From positions 1 to 23,738 of the IMG/VR virus record IMGVR_UViG_3300044627_001671: a stretch of DNA of 23,738 nucleotides; one strand, written 5' to 3'. Positions 14,305 to 20,069 of the stretch are shown piece after piece. The notes beneath the pieces were generated by a model. It was not told the origin of the DNA, ran no database searches, and saw only the letters and a list, made by a program, of their open reading frames with translations. Each line of letters opens with the position of its first letter. Position 1 is the stretch's first letter. The stretch comes from a virus. The position numbers were made by a program, and so were the translations under genes.

Positions 14305-14398
14305 AAACAGACCTATAGCCTTTACTAACTAAATACCTTGCAATTTCAAGGTTTGCTACAAAATACCCAGCAAGCATACCAAATAGGAACTTAAGCAT
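14282..14398 (-). CDS. Small membrane-associated peptide, 38 aa
   Basis: An ATG-started peptide with one hydrophobic helix at the N-terminus (FLFGMLAGYFVANLEIARYL), followed by a polar tail (YRSVYDIPDKD). It overlaps the upstream zinc-finger gene by 8 bp. Function unknown; it may be a phage membrane micropeptide. Confidence 0.58.
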   Translation of the reverse strand: MLKFLFGMLAGYFVANLEIARYLVSKGYRSVYDIPDKD

Positions 14399-14507
14399 TT
14401 ACTTGCTTATGATCTTTTTTAAGATGGTTTGTCAAAGTTTCGTGTGCAAAGGCGGATCTAGACTCAATTTGTTTTTTACAAATATAGCATATAACTATCC
14501 TAGCCAT
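14391..14507 (-). CDS. C2H2-like zinc-finger micropeptide, 38 aa
   Basis: CYICKKQI (C7, C10) is followed by H22, H28 and H33 in HETLTNHLKKDH, a Cys2-His2-like spacing rare in bacterial proteins and known in Ros/MucR-type and some phage zinc fingers. It has a TAGGAGA ribosome site. The protein is basic, so nucleic-acid binding is possible. Confidence 0.68.
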   Translation of the reverse strand: MARIVICYICKKQIESRSAFAHETLTNHLKKDHKQVNA

Positions 14508-14509
14508 AA

Positions 14510-14584
14510 CTATCTCCTACCTAATAAAATCCACAGTCCCAAAGACATGCAGAATAAACCAAACAATACAGAACTTAGTGTCAT
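14510..14584 (-). CDS. Membrane micropeptide, 24 aa (leaderless)
   Basis: A 24-residue peptide that is almost entirely one membrane helix (LSSVLFGLFCMSLGLWILL) ending in GRR. Its promoter is the best in the window (TTGACA, 17 bp, TATACT), with the -10 ending 6 bp before the ATG. That makes it a credible translated gene despite its length. Confidence 0.6.
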   Translation of the reverse strand: MTLSSVLFGLFCMSLGLWILLGRR

Positions 14585-14590
14585 ATACTA

Positions 14591-14619
14591 AGTATAACAA
14601 TGTTACTTAGGTTTGTCAA
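14591..14619 (-). promoter_or_regulatory. Consensus sigma70-type leaderless promoter
   Basis: On the minus strand TTGACA (14619-14614), a 17-bp spacer and an extended TGT-TATACT (14599-14591) end 6 bp before ATG 14584. The -35 is embedded in a CAAACCT repeat (TTGACAAACCT) and in the last codons of the upstream gene. It is the clearest evidence for the leaderless architecture and for operator overlap. Confidence 0.8.
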
Positions 14620-14845
14620 GCCTATATACTGTACCCCACCTAAGATAGGGCTTATAAAACCAATATGATACACGTGCATGGTATCTACATACAATGCCAT
14701 AGTCATCATGATCACTATAATGTAAGAACTTTCCTAGATGGTAGTGTGCAGGCTTTTCGCATAGATTAGCAAACCACCTAAGAGGTAGGTTGTTCGTCTT
14801 GTGTTCCTTTGTAGACTTCCCTAGGAACCCATCTGACTTTTCCAT
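14603..14845 (-). CDS. Hypothetical protein, possibly frameshift-linked to 14891 gene
   Basis: The frame runs from ATG 14845 to 14603 (80 aa). The C-terminal 58 residues (RWFANLCEKPAHYHLGKF, then DYGIVCRYHARVSYWF) look like a genuine aromatic-rich domain. The first 22 residues look like an out-of-frame shadow of the upstream 37-aa gene. No start codon lies between. Either this start is used with a 68-bp overlap, or ribosomes enter by a +1 shift at the upstream stop. Weak GAGAG precedes ATG 14845. Confidence 0.55.
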   Translation of the reverse strand: MEKSDGFLGKSTKEHKTNNLPLRWFANLCEKPAHYHLGKFLHYSDHDDYGIVCRYHARVSYWFYKPYLRWGTVYRLDKPK

Positions 14846-14891
14846 CTTTATACTCTCTTTCATAACCAAGGGACTTCCAGTCCATCTTCAT
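14778..14891 (-). CDS. Hypothetical protein, 37 aa
   Basis: The ATG at 14891 is 13 bp after the stop of the membrane peptide. The product (MKMDWKSLGYEREYKDGKVR, then WVPREVYKGTQDE) has a natural composition with strand-like segments. It ends in TCT-TAG-G, where a +1 slip would continue into the 14603 frame. It may be one half of a split or frameshifted gene. Confidence 0.5.
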   Translation of the reverse strand: MKMDWKSLGYEREYKDGKVRWVPREVYKGTQDEQPTS

Positions 14892-14904
14892 AATCTTTGG
14901 CTCT

Positions 14905-14994
14905 TTAATCTTGCTTCACCTTATATGTCATTGCAACATAGCAAGCGACATATCCCATAAAAAATGCGGGAATAAGAAATAATACATTAATCAT
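14905..14994 (-). CDS. Membrane micropeptide, 29 aa
   Basis: A 29-residue single-helix peptide (INVLFLIPAFFMGYVACYVA) with a basic end (YKVKQD). It has an AGGAGG ribosome site 7 bp before the ATG and an 8-bp overlap with the upstream zinc-ribbon gene, which together make a strong case for translation. Confidence 0.65.
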   Translation of the reverse strand: MINVLFLIPAFFMGYVACYVAMTYKVKQD

Positions 14995-15103
14995 TTTGAA
15001 CCTCCTTTATCATATAAGTATAGCACTCTGCACAGTAGGCACCACTCTTTACTACCTGAGTAGCATTAGTACCATAACAGTTTACACAGGTAATGCCAGT
15101 CAT
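14987..15103 (-). CDS. Zinc-ribbon micropeptide, 38 aa
   Basis: CVNC (6-9) and CAEC (24-27) are spaced as in a rubredoxin-like zinc ribbon. The peptide overlaps the upstream stop by 4 bp and the next gene by 8 bp. Like the other ribbons here, it carries no other domain. Confidence 0.7.
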   Translation of the reverse strand: MTGITCVNCYGTNATQVVKSGAYCAECYTYMIKEVQND

Positions 15104-15222
15104 TGTCTATGCCGTTTCTTGTTTCCATACTTAGCCTTAACATCAGACTTGGCCTGATCTACAATAGCCTTCGTAATCTCTTCAACTGTAAACTCTTGGT
15201 CAAAAGTTTGTTCAGTATCCAT
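15100..15222 (-). CDS. Hypothetical protein, 40 aa
   Basis: An acidic N-terminal half (MDTEQTFDQEFTVEEITKAI) and a basic C-terminal half (KAKYGNKKRHRQ) form a probable single amphipathic helix. It overlaps both neighbours. Function unknown. Confidence 0.6.
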   Translation of the reverse strand: MDTEQTFDQEFTVEEITKAIVDQAKSDVKAKYGNKKRHRQ

Positions 15223-15421
15223 TTAAACACTCATTTCTTGTATGGTATAAACGTATTTTTGTCATAGTTTTTTTGTTCGGGGCATACAATTCTTCACCAC
15301 AACAAGCAGTCTTAAGATACCACTCTTTGGCAAAGAAGTCATAGACAAGACCCTTAGCATTAGCATATTTCTTAGTTACAAAGGTTTGGAATGGGTCGGG
15401 GATTTCAAGGTTTTCTAGCAT
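15212..15421 (-). CDS. Hypothetical cysteine-containing protein, 69 aa
   Basis: I chose ATG 15421 (MLENLEIPDPFQTF), which lies behind GGTGTG and gives a 17-bp overlap with the preceding gene; ATG 15442 would add seven residues and overlap more. ACCGEELY and NEC near the end supply three cysteines. No family is recognised. Confidence 0.6.
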   Translation of the reverse strand: MLENLEIPDPFQTFVTKKYANAKGLVYDFFAKEWYLKTACCGEELYAPNKKTMTKIRLYHTRNECLNGY

Positions 15422-15521
15422 AAGCACACCATATCCTACCATCAGTCATAGTCTGGTGAGTCTCCCAAAATAAAGGATCTTTATGTGCCATCTCACATTT
15501 AATGCATTCGTTCGGATTCAT
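15405..15521 (-). CDS. Cys-rich micropeptide, 38 aa (leaderless)
   Basis: CIKC (6-9) with H13, H22 and C32 (IWCAY) could form a zinc site. It is the first gene of the minus-strand micro-gene block. A TTGCTT, 17 bp, TGC-TATACT promoter has its -10 ending 6 bp before the ATG. Confidence 0.65.
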   Translation of the reverse strand: MNPNECIKCEMAHKDPLFWETHQTMTDGRIWCAYARKP

Positions 15522-15527
15522 ATCTTT

Positions 15528-15556
15528 AGTATAGCAAGGTTTGCCAAAAAAAGCAA
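15528..15556 (-). promoter_or_regulatory. Leaderless promoter for 15521 gene
   Basis: On the minus strand TTGCTT (15556-15551), a 17-bp spacer and extended TGC-TATACT (15536-15528) are seen. A CAAACCT repeat sits between the -35 and -10. It is divergent from the promoter at 15570-15578. Confidence 0.7.
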
Positions 15557-15569
15557 TACGGAACTATTA

Positions 15570-15578
15570 TGGTATAAT
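15570..15578 (+). promoter_or_regulatory. Leaderless extended -10 promoter for the fibre genes
   Basis: TGG-TATAAT ends 6 bp before ATG 15585. No -35 is apparent, so the extended -10 probably carries recognition. It would drive the plus-strand virion genes 15585-17933. Confidence 0.7.
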
Positions 15579-15584
15579 GTTTAA

Positions 15585-16259
15585 ATGGCTGTGTTGAGTA
15601 TAGAAACCCTTTTAATTAAGTTTGGATCAGGAAAATCTCCAAGATCCCAAGACTACCTTGATCTTATAGATACCCTTGCTGACGATAGAAATGCTGTATA
15701 TTTTTCAGGAACTGCCCCAGCAGATACGGCTGCTAATCCTCTTTGGTTTAACACTACAACTAATGTTCTTAGTGTTTATGATGGTGAGTGGATAACTGCA
15801 GGTGGTGCACAGGGTCCAGAAGGACCAGCAGGTGCACAAGGAGCAACAGGTGCAGCGGGAGCCACTGGTCCACAAGGCGAACAGGGTATCCAAGGTGTAA
15901 AAGGTGATACAGGAAATACAGGAGCCACAGGTTCGGCTGGTACTAATGGTAGCAATGGAACAGATGGCAAAACTATTTTAAATGGTAGCGGAACTCCATC
16001 AGCAGAAACAGGTGTTAATGGTGACTTTTACATTGATACTGCAAATAATTTAATATTTGGTCCAAAAACTTCAGGTATATGGGGTTCTGGTACATCCATA
16101 GTAGGACCTACAGGTGCTCAAGGAAGTACAGGTGCTCAAGGTCCGCAAGGAGAAACAGGTGCAACGGGAGCCACTGGCGCTGCAGGAGCCACGGGTGCAA
16201 CTGGAATGATTCTTGCAGATGATGACCAAAGCATTTTAGCACATCAGGTATTCGGATAA
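15585..16259 (+). CDS. Collagen-like tail fibre protein
   Basis: A 224-residue virion fibre. Residues 1-70 are a globular head (AVLSIETLLIKFGSGKSPRS) that probably docks to the tail. Two Gly-X-Y collagen-like runs follow (about 76-130 and 168-206, such as GPEGPAGAQGATGAAG). They are separated by a beta insert (GDFYIDTANNLIFGPKTSG), the collagen-linked short domain known from phage fibres. It should form a trimer. The start is leaderless, and the gene heads a four-gene plus-strand block. Confidence 0.88.
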   Translation: MAVLSIETLLIKFGSGKSPRSQDYLDLIDTLADDRNAVYFSGTAPADTAANPLWFNTTTNVLSVYDGEWITAGGAQGPEGPAGAQGATGAAGATGPQGEQGIQGVKGDTGNTGATGSAGTNGSNGTDGKTILNGSGTPSAETGVNGDFYIDTANNLIFGPKTSGIWGSGTSIVGPTGAQGSTGAQGPQGETGATGATGAAGATGATGMILADDDQSILAHQVFG

Positions 16260-16269
16260 AGGAGAACAA

Positions 16270-16623
16270 ATGGCAACATATTCAAAACAACTTCTTAGCG
16301 GAAGTACAAATGGTAAAGGAATTAAGGTTGCAGCAACTGCAACAGCAGGAACAGTTATTCATACTGCCGTTGCTGGCACATCTTCATTTGATGAGGTTTG
16401 GCTCTATGCTCATAATACTTCAGCAACTGCAGTTAAACTAACTCTTGAGTGGGGCGGAGTAACCGCACCTGATGATCACATTGAGATAAATATAGGTGCC
16501 GAAGGAACAGGCATGATTCTTGTTTCCCCTGGCATATTACTACAAAACGGTCTTGTTATTCGTGCCTTTGCAGGTACAGGAAACGTTCTTAATATATTTG
16601 GATATGTAAATCGGATTGCATAA
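16270..16623 (+). CDS. Virion-associated beta-sandwich protein
   Basis: A 117-residue protein with an AGGAGA ribosome site. Alternating strands (KGIKVAATATAGTVIHTAV, DEVWLYAHNTSATAVKLTLEW) suggest an all-beta jelly-roll-like head or fibre decoration protein. Similar short proteins occur beside fibre genes of aquatic phages. It is separated from the next gene by no bases (TAA then ATG). Confidence 0.7.
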   Translation: MATYSKQLLSGSTNGKGIKVAATATAGTVIHTAVAGTSSFDEVWLYAHNTSATAVKLTLEWGGVTAPDDHIEINIGAEGTGMILVSPGILLQNGLVIRAFAGTGNVLNIFGYVNRIA

Positions 16624-17583
16624 ATGAGCAGATATGGGCAAAGAACGCAGTTGATAAAATCAGCAGGCAACGCTAACCAAGTTGGTTCTTGGTTTGGAAT
16701 TGATTCTACCCCCCCTCCTACCGTTCCAACAACCGTTGATTATCTAATTGTTGCAGGTGGCGGTGGTGGTGGTGGAAGTTTTTCTAACACAACAACTGGT
16801 GGAGGAGGAGGTGCTGGAGGTTTATTAAGTGGTTCAGCAAATGTTTCTGTTCAAAACTATACTATTACTGTTGGCGCTGGTGGTGCAACTACTACTGGAT
16901 CTGCTGGAACTAATACAAATGGAGCAAACTCTTTAGCATTTGGACTTACAGCAATTGGCGGAGGGCGCGGTGGTTCTTGGGAAGGACCTTCAGAAACTAC
17001 AAGAAGAGCCTTTTCTGGAGGATCTGGTGGAGGTCAGTCTGATACATCTAACCCATCTGCCCAATCTGGCGGTGCTGGAACATCTGGCCAGGGTAATGCT
17101 GGCGGAAACGGACCTGCTTATGCTGGAAGTACTCAGATGGGTGCAGGTGGCGGCGGAGGTAGTGGAAGTGTTGGTGGAAGTGGTACTGGTAATGCCAATG
17201 GAGGAAATGGTGGAAGTGGAACCTCTTCAAGCCTAAGCGGAACAAGTCTTATATATGCAGCAGGTGGTGGCGGAGGGGTCGGAAATGGCGGTACTAATGG
17301 TCTTGGTACTGCTAATGTTAGTGGAAACGGTGGAACCTATTTAACTAATGGCGCAAGTGCACCTGCTAACCGTGGCGGTGGTGGTGGAGGTGGCGGTGGT
17401 ACACGAGTAAGTGATGACGCTTTTTCTGGAGGAACTGGTGGTAGCGGTATTGTTATTATTCGTTATTCTAATATATTTTTTGATTTGGCATCTATTGGAG
17501 TTGGTCTTACATATACATACCAAAACATAGATGGTTTTAAAATTTATACATTTACAGCAGGAACAGGAACGGTGAGTTGGTAA
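16624..17583 (+). CDS. Glycine-rich tail fibre/adhesin-like protein
   Basis: A 319-residue protein. After a polar N-terminus, VDYLIVAGGGGGGG (about 38-51) begins the glycine-rich domain typical of phage receptor-binding tips. Many G-rich turns follow and end in GGSGIVIIRY (about 276-285), the usual closing strand. In T-even-like adhesins such glycine helices present variable receptor loops. The remaining C-terminus (YTYQNIDGFKIYTFTAG) closes the domain. Host range determinant likely. Confidence 0.82.
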   Translation: MSRYGQRTQLIKSAGNANQVGSWFGIDSTPPPTVPTTVDYLIVAGGGGGGGSFSNTTTGGGGGAGGLLSGSANVSVQNYTITVGAGGATTTGSAGTNTNGANSLAFGLTAIGGGRGGSWEGPSETTRRAFSGGSGGGQSDTSNPSAQSGGAGTSGQGNAGGNGPAYAGSTQMGAGGGGGSGSVGGSGTGNANGGNGGSGTSSSLSGTSLIYAAGGGGGVGNGGTNGLGTANVSGNGGTYLTNGASAPANRGGGGGGGGGTRVSDDAFSGGTGGSGIVIIRYSNIFFDLASIGVGLTYTYQNIDGFKIYTFTAGTGTVSW

Positions 17584-17933
17584 TGGCACACTATGCTTTT
17601 TTAGATCAAAACAATATTGTTACTGATGTTATTGTAGGGCGCAATGAAGATGAAATTGTTGATGGCATTTCCGATTGGGAACAATGGTACGGCGATTTTC
17701 GTGGGCAAGTCTGCAAGCGCACAAGTTACAACAATAACTATAGAAAAAATTATGCAGGGGTTGGGTATTACTTTGATGAAGCACTTGATGCTTTTATACC
17801 ACCAAAACCTTTTGACTCTTGGATTTTAGATGAGGAGACCTGCCGTTGGCAAGCACCCATTGATTACCCTACAGATGGCTTTTTATACAGTTGGGATGAA
17901 GAAAATCAAAATTGGGTAGCCGTATTAAGTTAA
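17583..17933 (+). CDS. Aquatic-phage structural protein (tail-associated)
   Basis: A 116-residue protein of a type common in cyanophages and pelagiphages: MAHYAFLDQNNIVTDVIVG, then PFDSWILDEETCRWQAP and TDGFLYSWDEENQNW. The repeated aromatic W-x-E blocks form short beta domains. ATG 17583 overlaps the previous TAA; a GTG at 17577 is the longer alternative. It is probably a virion or fibre accessory protein. Confidence 0.75.
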   Translation: MAHYAFLDQNNIVTDVIVGRNEDEIVDGISDWEQWYGDFRGQVCKRTSYNNNYRKNYAGVGYYFDEALDAFIPPKPFDSWILDEETCRWQAPIDYPTDGFLYSWDEENQNWVAVLS

Positions 17934-17979
17934 GCAGTTTTTAAGTTCGGCGCAAAATAGAGGCTACAAAACCTTTCTT

Positions 17980-17994
17980 TGCACCAAAGGTGCA
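17980..17994. other. Perfect hairpin between convergent gene blocks
   Basis: TGCACC, AAA, GGTGCA forms a 6-bp stem with a 3-nt loop in the 85-bp gap between convergent genes. There is no T-run on either strand, so it is not a classic terminator; it may be a weak bidirectional stop or RNA-end structure. Confidence 0.4.
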
Positions 17995-18018
17995 CTAGCG
18001 GTTCTATCCCAAGTATGC

Positions 18019-18228
18019 TTAGATATTCCTATGTTTCCAATTTAGCAGGGTATACAAAGCATAGCCGTACCAAGTCTTACTACAAACCTTAATACCATCT
18101 CCCCCATAATGATCCATCATAAATAGGATTAGTCTGGTTTTGTCATTTGTTCTAATAAATTTACCACAGTCAATACAGGTTTCAAAGATATATTTGGATA
18201 GTGGTTTGTCAAAGTTTACATCGTTCAT
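18019..18228 (-). CDS. Hypothetical protein, 69 aa
   Basis: An AAGGAGAG ribosome site precedes the ATG, which shares a base with the upstream stop (TAATG). CIDCGKFI at 18-25 is a single CxxC and a later C49 lies in KVCSKTW; too little to prove a zinc site. The C-terminus is hydrophobic-aromatic (YGYALYTLLNW). Function unknown. Confidence 0.62.
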   Translation of the reverse strand: MNDVNFDKPLSKYIFETCIDCGKFIRTNDKTRLILFMMDHYGGDGIKVCSKTWYGYALYTLLNWKHRNI

Positions 18229-18692
18229 TATCTCTCCTTATGGGTAGGCCAATAGTATAAACATTTATCGCAGCAAGGTTTGGCGGTATATGAATTAAAC
18301 TGATTATACAGCACAGAATCCTTCCTATAAAGATTAGCCTTATGGCTATCTACAACTCTGGATAAGTGTTCTGGCTTTTGCCAAATAGGTTTATCCTTAC
18401 CCCACATATGGCTAAAGGATTGCTTTAGGGTTTTAAGGTTTGATACATTTTTGTCAGTCTTAATGCCACGAAAGTCTGCTTCATAAACCATATGATCAAT
18501 GTAGTCCATAAGGCTATGTTCGGCATCCTTCCACATAAGAACTGCTGGATGGTTTCGCCAAGCACCAGACTCAGATGCGCCAGATAAAACCTTCATAATC
18601 TGGTAGCCTTCTAGGATTTGTTTATTAAGGCGCTTGGAGTCCAGAGTCTGGGCAGTGTATTCGTAATCTGCTGAAGGTAAGAAGGTTTGCAT
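18228..18692 (-). CDS. Pyrimidine-dimer DNA glycosylase-like (Pyr_excise) protein
   Basis: A 154-residue protein opening with MQTFLPSADYEYTAQTLDSK, then RLNKQILEGYQI and WRNHPAVLMWKD. These blocks match the phage Pyr_excise-type family, in which an N-terminal residue serves in glycosylase/lyase chemistry (as in T4 endonuclease V, a distant relative). The C-terminal CCDKCLYYW adds a possible zinc site. It may repair UV lesions, sensible for a surface-water phage; that last point is inference. Confidence 0.75.
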   Translation of the reverse strand: MQTFLPSADYEYTAQTLDSKRLNKQILEGYQIMKVLSGASESGAWRNHPAVLMWKDAEHSLMDYIDHMVYEADFRGIKTDKNVSNLKTLKQSFSHMWGKDKPIWQKPEHLSRVVDSHKANLYRKDSVLYNQFNSYTAKPCCDKCLYYWPTHKER

Positions 18693-18694
18693 AC

Positions 18695-18859
18695 TTATAG
18701 CCCATGCCTTCTGCGATACTTACTAGCATGTTTGTGTGCTTCTTTCTTTGTGTTCCATTCTTCTAAAGAATAAACTCCAAGTTGAGTATCTAAAAATCTC
18801 CACTTGCTGGTTTTAACATTTATCTCCACTTTAGTGAGAGATTTTGTTTTTGTAGTCAT
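18695..18859 (-). CDS. Small basic protein, 54 aa (leaderless)
   Basis: A basic product (MTTKTKSLTKVEINVKTSKW, then EAHKHASKYRRRHGL) with a strand-strand-helix pattern. It precedes the Pyr_excise gene by 2 bp. Its promoter (TTGACT, 17 bp, TGA-GATAAT) has a -10 ending 6 bp before ATG 18859. Function unknown; basic character suggests nucleic-acid contact. Confidence 0.68.
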   Translation of the reverse strand: MTTKTKSLTKVEINVKTSKWRFLDTQLGVYSLEEWNTKKEAHKHASKYRRRHGL

Positions 18860-18865
18860 AAAACC

Positions 18866-18894
18866 ATTATCTCAAATTTTGCGGGGGAAGTCAA
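18866..18894 (-). promoter_or_regulatory. Leaderless promoter for 18859 gene
   Basis: On the minus strand TTGACT (18894-18889), a 17-bp spacer and TGA-GATAAT (18874-18866). The hexamer ends 6 bp before the ATG. A TTCGTAAT repeat lies 7 bp upstream of the -35. Confidence 0.72.
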
Positions 18895-18987
18895 GAGGCG
18901 TTCGTAATCCCTAGTATAAGATATAAGCCCTATAGCGACATATGCCCCATAGCCAGAACAACCCCAGAGAATTATCTATCCCCTGGT

Positions 18988-19116
18988 TTATTCCTCAAAT
19001 GAGGTTTGTTCCTCAAACATCTTGTCCTGACATTTAGGACAGGCAGATGTTGGCTTTGAGGTTTGATAGGATACTTCAAACATACCCCCACAGTTAAAGC
19101 ATAATACGTTAGGCAT
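18988..19116 (-). CDS. Zinc-ribbon micropeptide, 42 aa, next to DnaA boxes
   Basis: CFNCGGMF (C6, C9) and CPKCQDKM (C26, C29) give a complete four-cysteine zinc ribbon. The ATG at 19116 has TGC-TACAAT ending 6 bp upstream. A longer overlapping minus frame through the DnaA boxes is rejected. Confidence 0.72.
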   Translation of the reverse strand: MPNVLCFNCGGMFEVSYQTSKPTSACPKCQDKMFEEQTSFEE

Positions 19117-19122
19117 AGGTAA

Positions 19123-19131
19123 ATTGTAGCA
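19123..19131 (-). promoter_or_regulatory. Extended -10 for the 19116 zinc-ribbon gene
   Basis: TGC-TACAAT on the minus strand ends 6 bp before the ATG. The first DnaA box starts 4 bp upstream, inside the core promoter, so DnaA binding could repress it. No -35 hexamer is clear. Confidence 0.5.
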
Positions 19132-19134
19132 TAG

Positions 19135-19185
19135 TTATCCACAATATGAGATGAGTTATCCACAGGTTTGGCATAGTTATCCACA
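19135..19185 (+). other. Three phased DnaA boxes (putative origin core)
   Basis: TTATCCACA, a perfect DnaA-box consensus, occurs at 19135-19143, 19156-19164 and 19177-19185. All are in the same orientation and start exactly 21 bp apart, about two helical turns, so bound DnaA would line up on one face. AT-rich DNA (about 19187-19220) follows and could be the unwinding element. Confidence 0.75.
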
Positions 19186-19270
19186 GATAAATCTTACTGA
19201 TATTTTTTAGATATGGTTTACGTGGAGTGAAGTGGAGCATAGTGGGGAATGGAGCATTTAGACAGATGCG

Positions 19271-19777
19271 TTCGTAATGTCCAACCGCCCAAACCTCCTA
19301 CCACACAAACCTTCATATGTCAAACCTTCAAACCTTTATAGCCGAATTATACTCCCAAACCTCCATATTGTCAAACCTTTATAGCCTAAAAACCCTAGAC
19401 AAAATGTAGCAAAATGTCCAGTATTTGTGATAAAAAGAATAAAAAGGTTTGGATAATATCTAAAAACCAGGGAAAAAGGTTTGATATCGTAATCTTTTAT
19501 TTGGGTGTAGTTATACTAGGGGATTTGGTATATGATTCCTGGATCCCCTGGTTTGTATACCGTGGATCGTAATGTCTGATAGGATAGTGAGTGATCGTAA
19601 TGTCGGGGATCGTAATAAAAGACTTGACAAACCTTAGTATCTAGAGTATACCGTGCCCCGTATATGGGGATATAAGGTTTGGGATCGTAATGTCTAAAAA
19701 GTCCAGTGAATTTTTTTGTTGGGTTCGTAAAGGAGGTTTGGCTAGAGGCCCCGTGATTTTTTTTCGAAGGTTCGTAA
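19271..19777 (+). repeat. Iteron-like (A/T)TCGTAA(TGTC) repeats
   Basis: Full GATCGTAATGTC copies start at 19565, 19593 and 19683. Shorter forms are at 19271 (TTCGTAATGTC), 19486, 19608, 19724 and 19771, with one more outside at 18901. All are in the same orientation. Spacing is irregular, unlike classical iterons. Confidence 0.7.
19624..19652 (+). promoter_or_regulatory. Plus-strand promoter candidate inside the non-coding region
   Basis: TTGACA (19624-19629), a 17-bp spacer and TATACC (19647-19652). No gene follows on the plus strand, so a short RNA would begin near 19659, right at a CCCC-GTATAT-GGGG hairpin. The -35 carries the same TTGACAAACCT overlap seen at 14610-14619. Confidence 0.45.
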
Positions 19778-19799
19778 AGGACGTTTTTGGGGGCTTCGA

Positions 19800-20069
19800 C
19801 TATTTCTTGAAATCGGCAGCGTCAAACATCTCATCCAATGATTCATAAGACTCTTTGTCATCAATGCCTAGTGCAGCAACTAAAAAGTTAAAGGTTTCAT
19901 TTATGTATGCCTCTGCTGCGGGGGTAGGCACAACAATATTTTCATTAATAAAATAAGCAAGAGGCAAACCTAAATCATTATAGGCAACGAAGTCTACCAA
20001 ACCTTCTTCATCTCTATACTCAGCCCAGAACTCAGAGAGTATCTCACACATAGATTCAAAGGTGGTCAC
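19800..20069 (-). CDS. Acidic phage protein, 89 aa
   Basis: An acidic helical protein (FESMCEILSEFWAEYRDEEG), then a VVPTPAAEAYINETFNFL segment and an ESLDEMFDAADF end. The PT-x-I-x-T pattern and final L-x-E-M/F-F-x-A block also occur in the upstream neighbour, which suggests paralogy. It starts with ATGA overlap. It is the last gene of its operon and abuts the non-coding region. Function unknown. Confidence 0.7.
   Translation of the reverse strand: MTTFESMCEILSEFWAEYRDEEGLVDFVAYNDLGLPLAYFINENIVVPTPAAEAYINETFNFLVAALGIDDKESYESLDEMFDAADFKK

Larger units (their letters stand above)
19002..19740. repeat. CAAACCT / AGGTTTG short repeats
   Basis: AGGTTTG starts at 19002, 19059, 19164, 19445, 19477, 19675 and 19734. 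CAAACCT starts at 19290, 19306, 19321, 19329, 19356, 19372 and 19628, with six of them within 19290-19378. Copies also overlap promoters at 14610 and 15537 outside this block. Confidence 0.72.
19186..19799. other. Non-coding repeat-rich control region
   Basis: About 614 bp with no convincing gene in either strand. It holds eight of the nine (A/T)TCGTAA repeats, twelve of the fifteen listed CAAACCT/AGGTTTG repeats, a plus-strand promoter candidate at 19624-19652, and two inverted repeats (19518-19549 and 19656-19669). Together with the DnaA boxes it looks like a replication or control locus. Confidence 0.65.

Noticed and set aside
15011-15025. TGC-TATACT followed by TATATG on the minus strand, like the leaderless promoters
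   Set aside because: It lies in the coding sequence of the zinc-ribbon gene 14987-15103, and the next gene's start is served by an AGGAGG site.
15705-15970. Minus-strand frames under the collagen-like gene
   Set aside because: They are proline- and alanine-rich mirror images of the Gly-X-Y repeats, with no start signal.
16940-17245. Frames in both strands within the glycine-rich fibre gene
   Set aside because: Low-complexity shadows of GGT/GGA codons with no start signal.
17980-17994. Hairpin TGCACC-AAA-GGTGCA as a classical terminator
   Set aside because: No T-run follows on either strand; kept only as a hairpin.
18972-19184. Long minus-strand frame through the DnaA boxes with repeated VDN peptide
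   Set aside because: Its repeat peptide is just the translated DnaA boxes, and the frame overlaps the clear zinc-ribbon gene 18988-19116 in a different frame.
19281-19380. Closely spaced CAAACCT copies as a CRISPR array
   Set aside because: The repeats are only 7 bp, the spacing is irregular (8-27 bp), and no cas genes are near.
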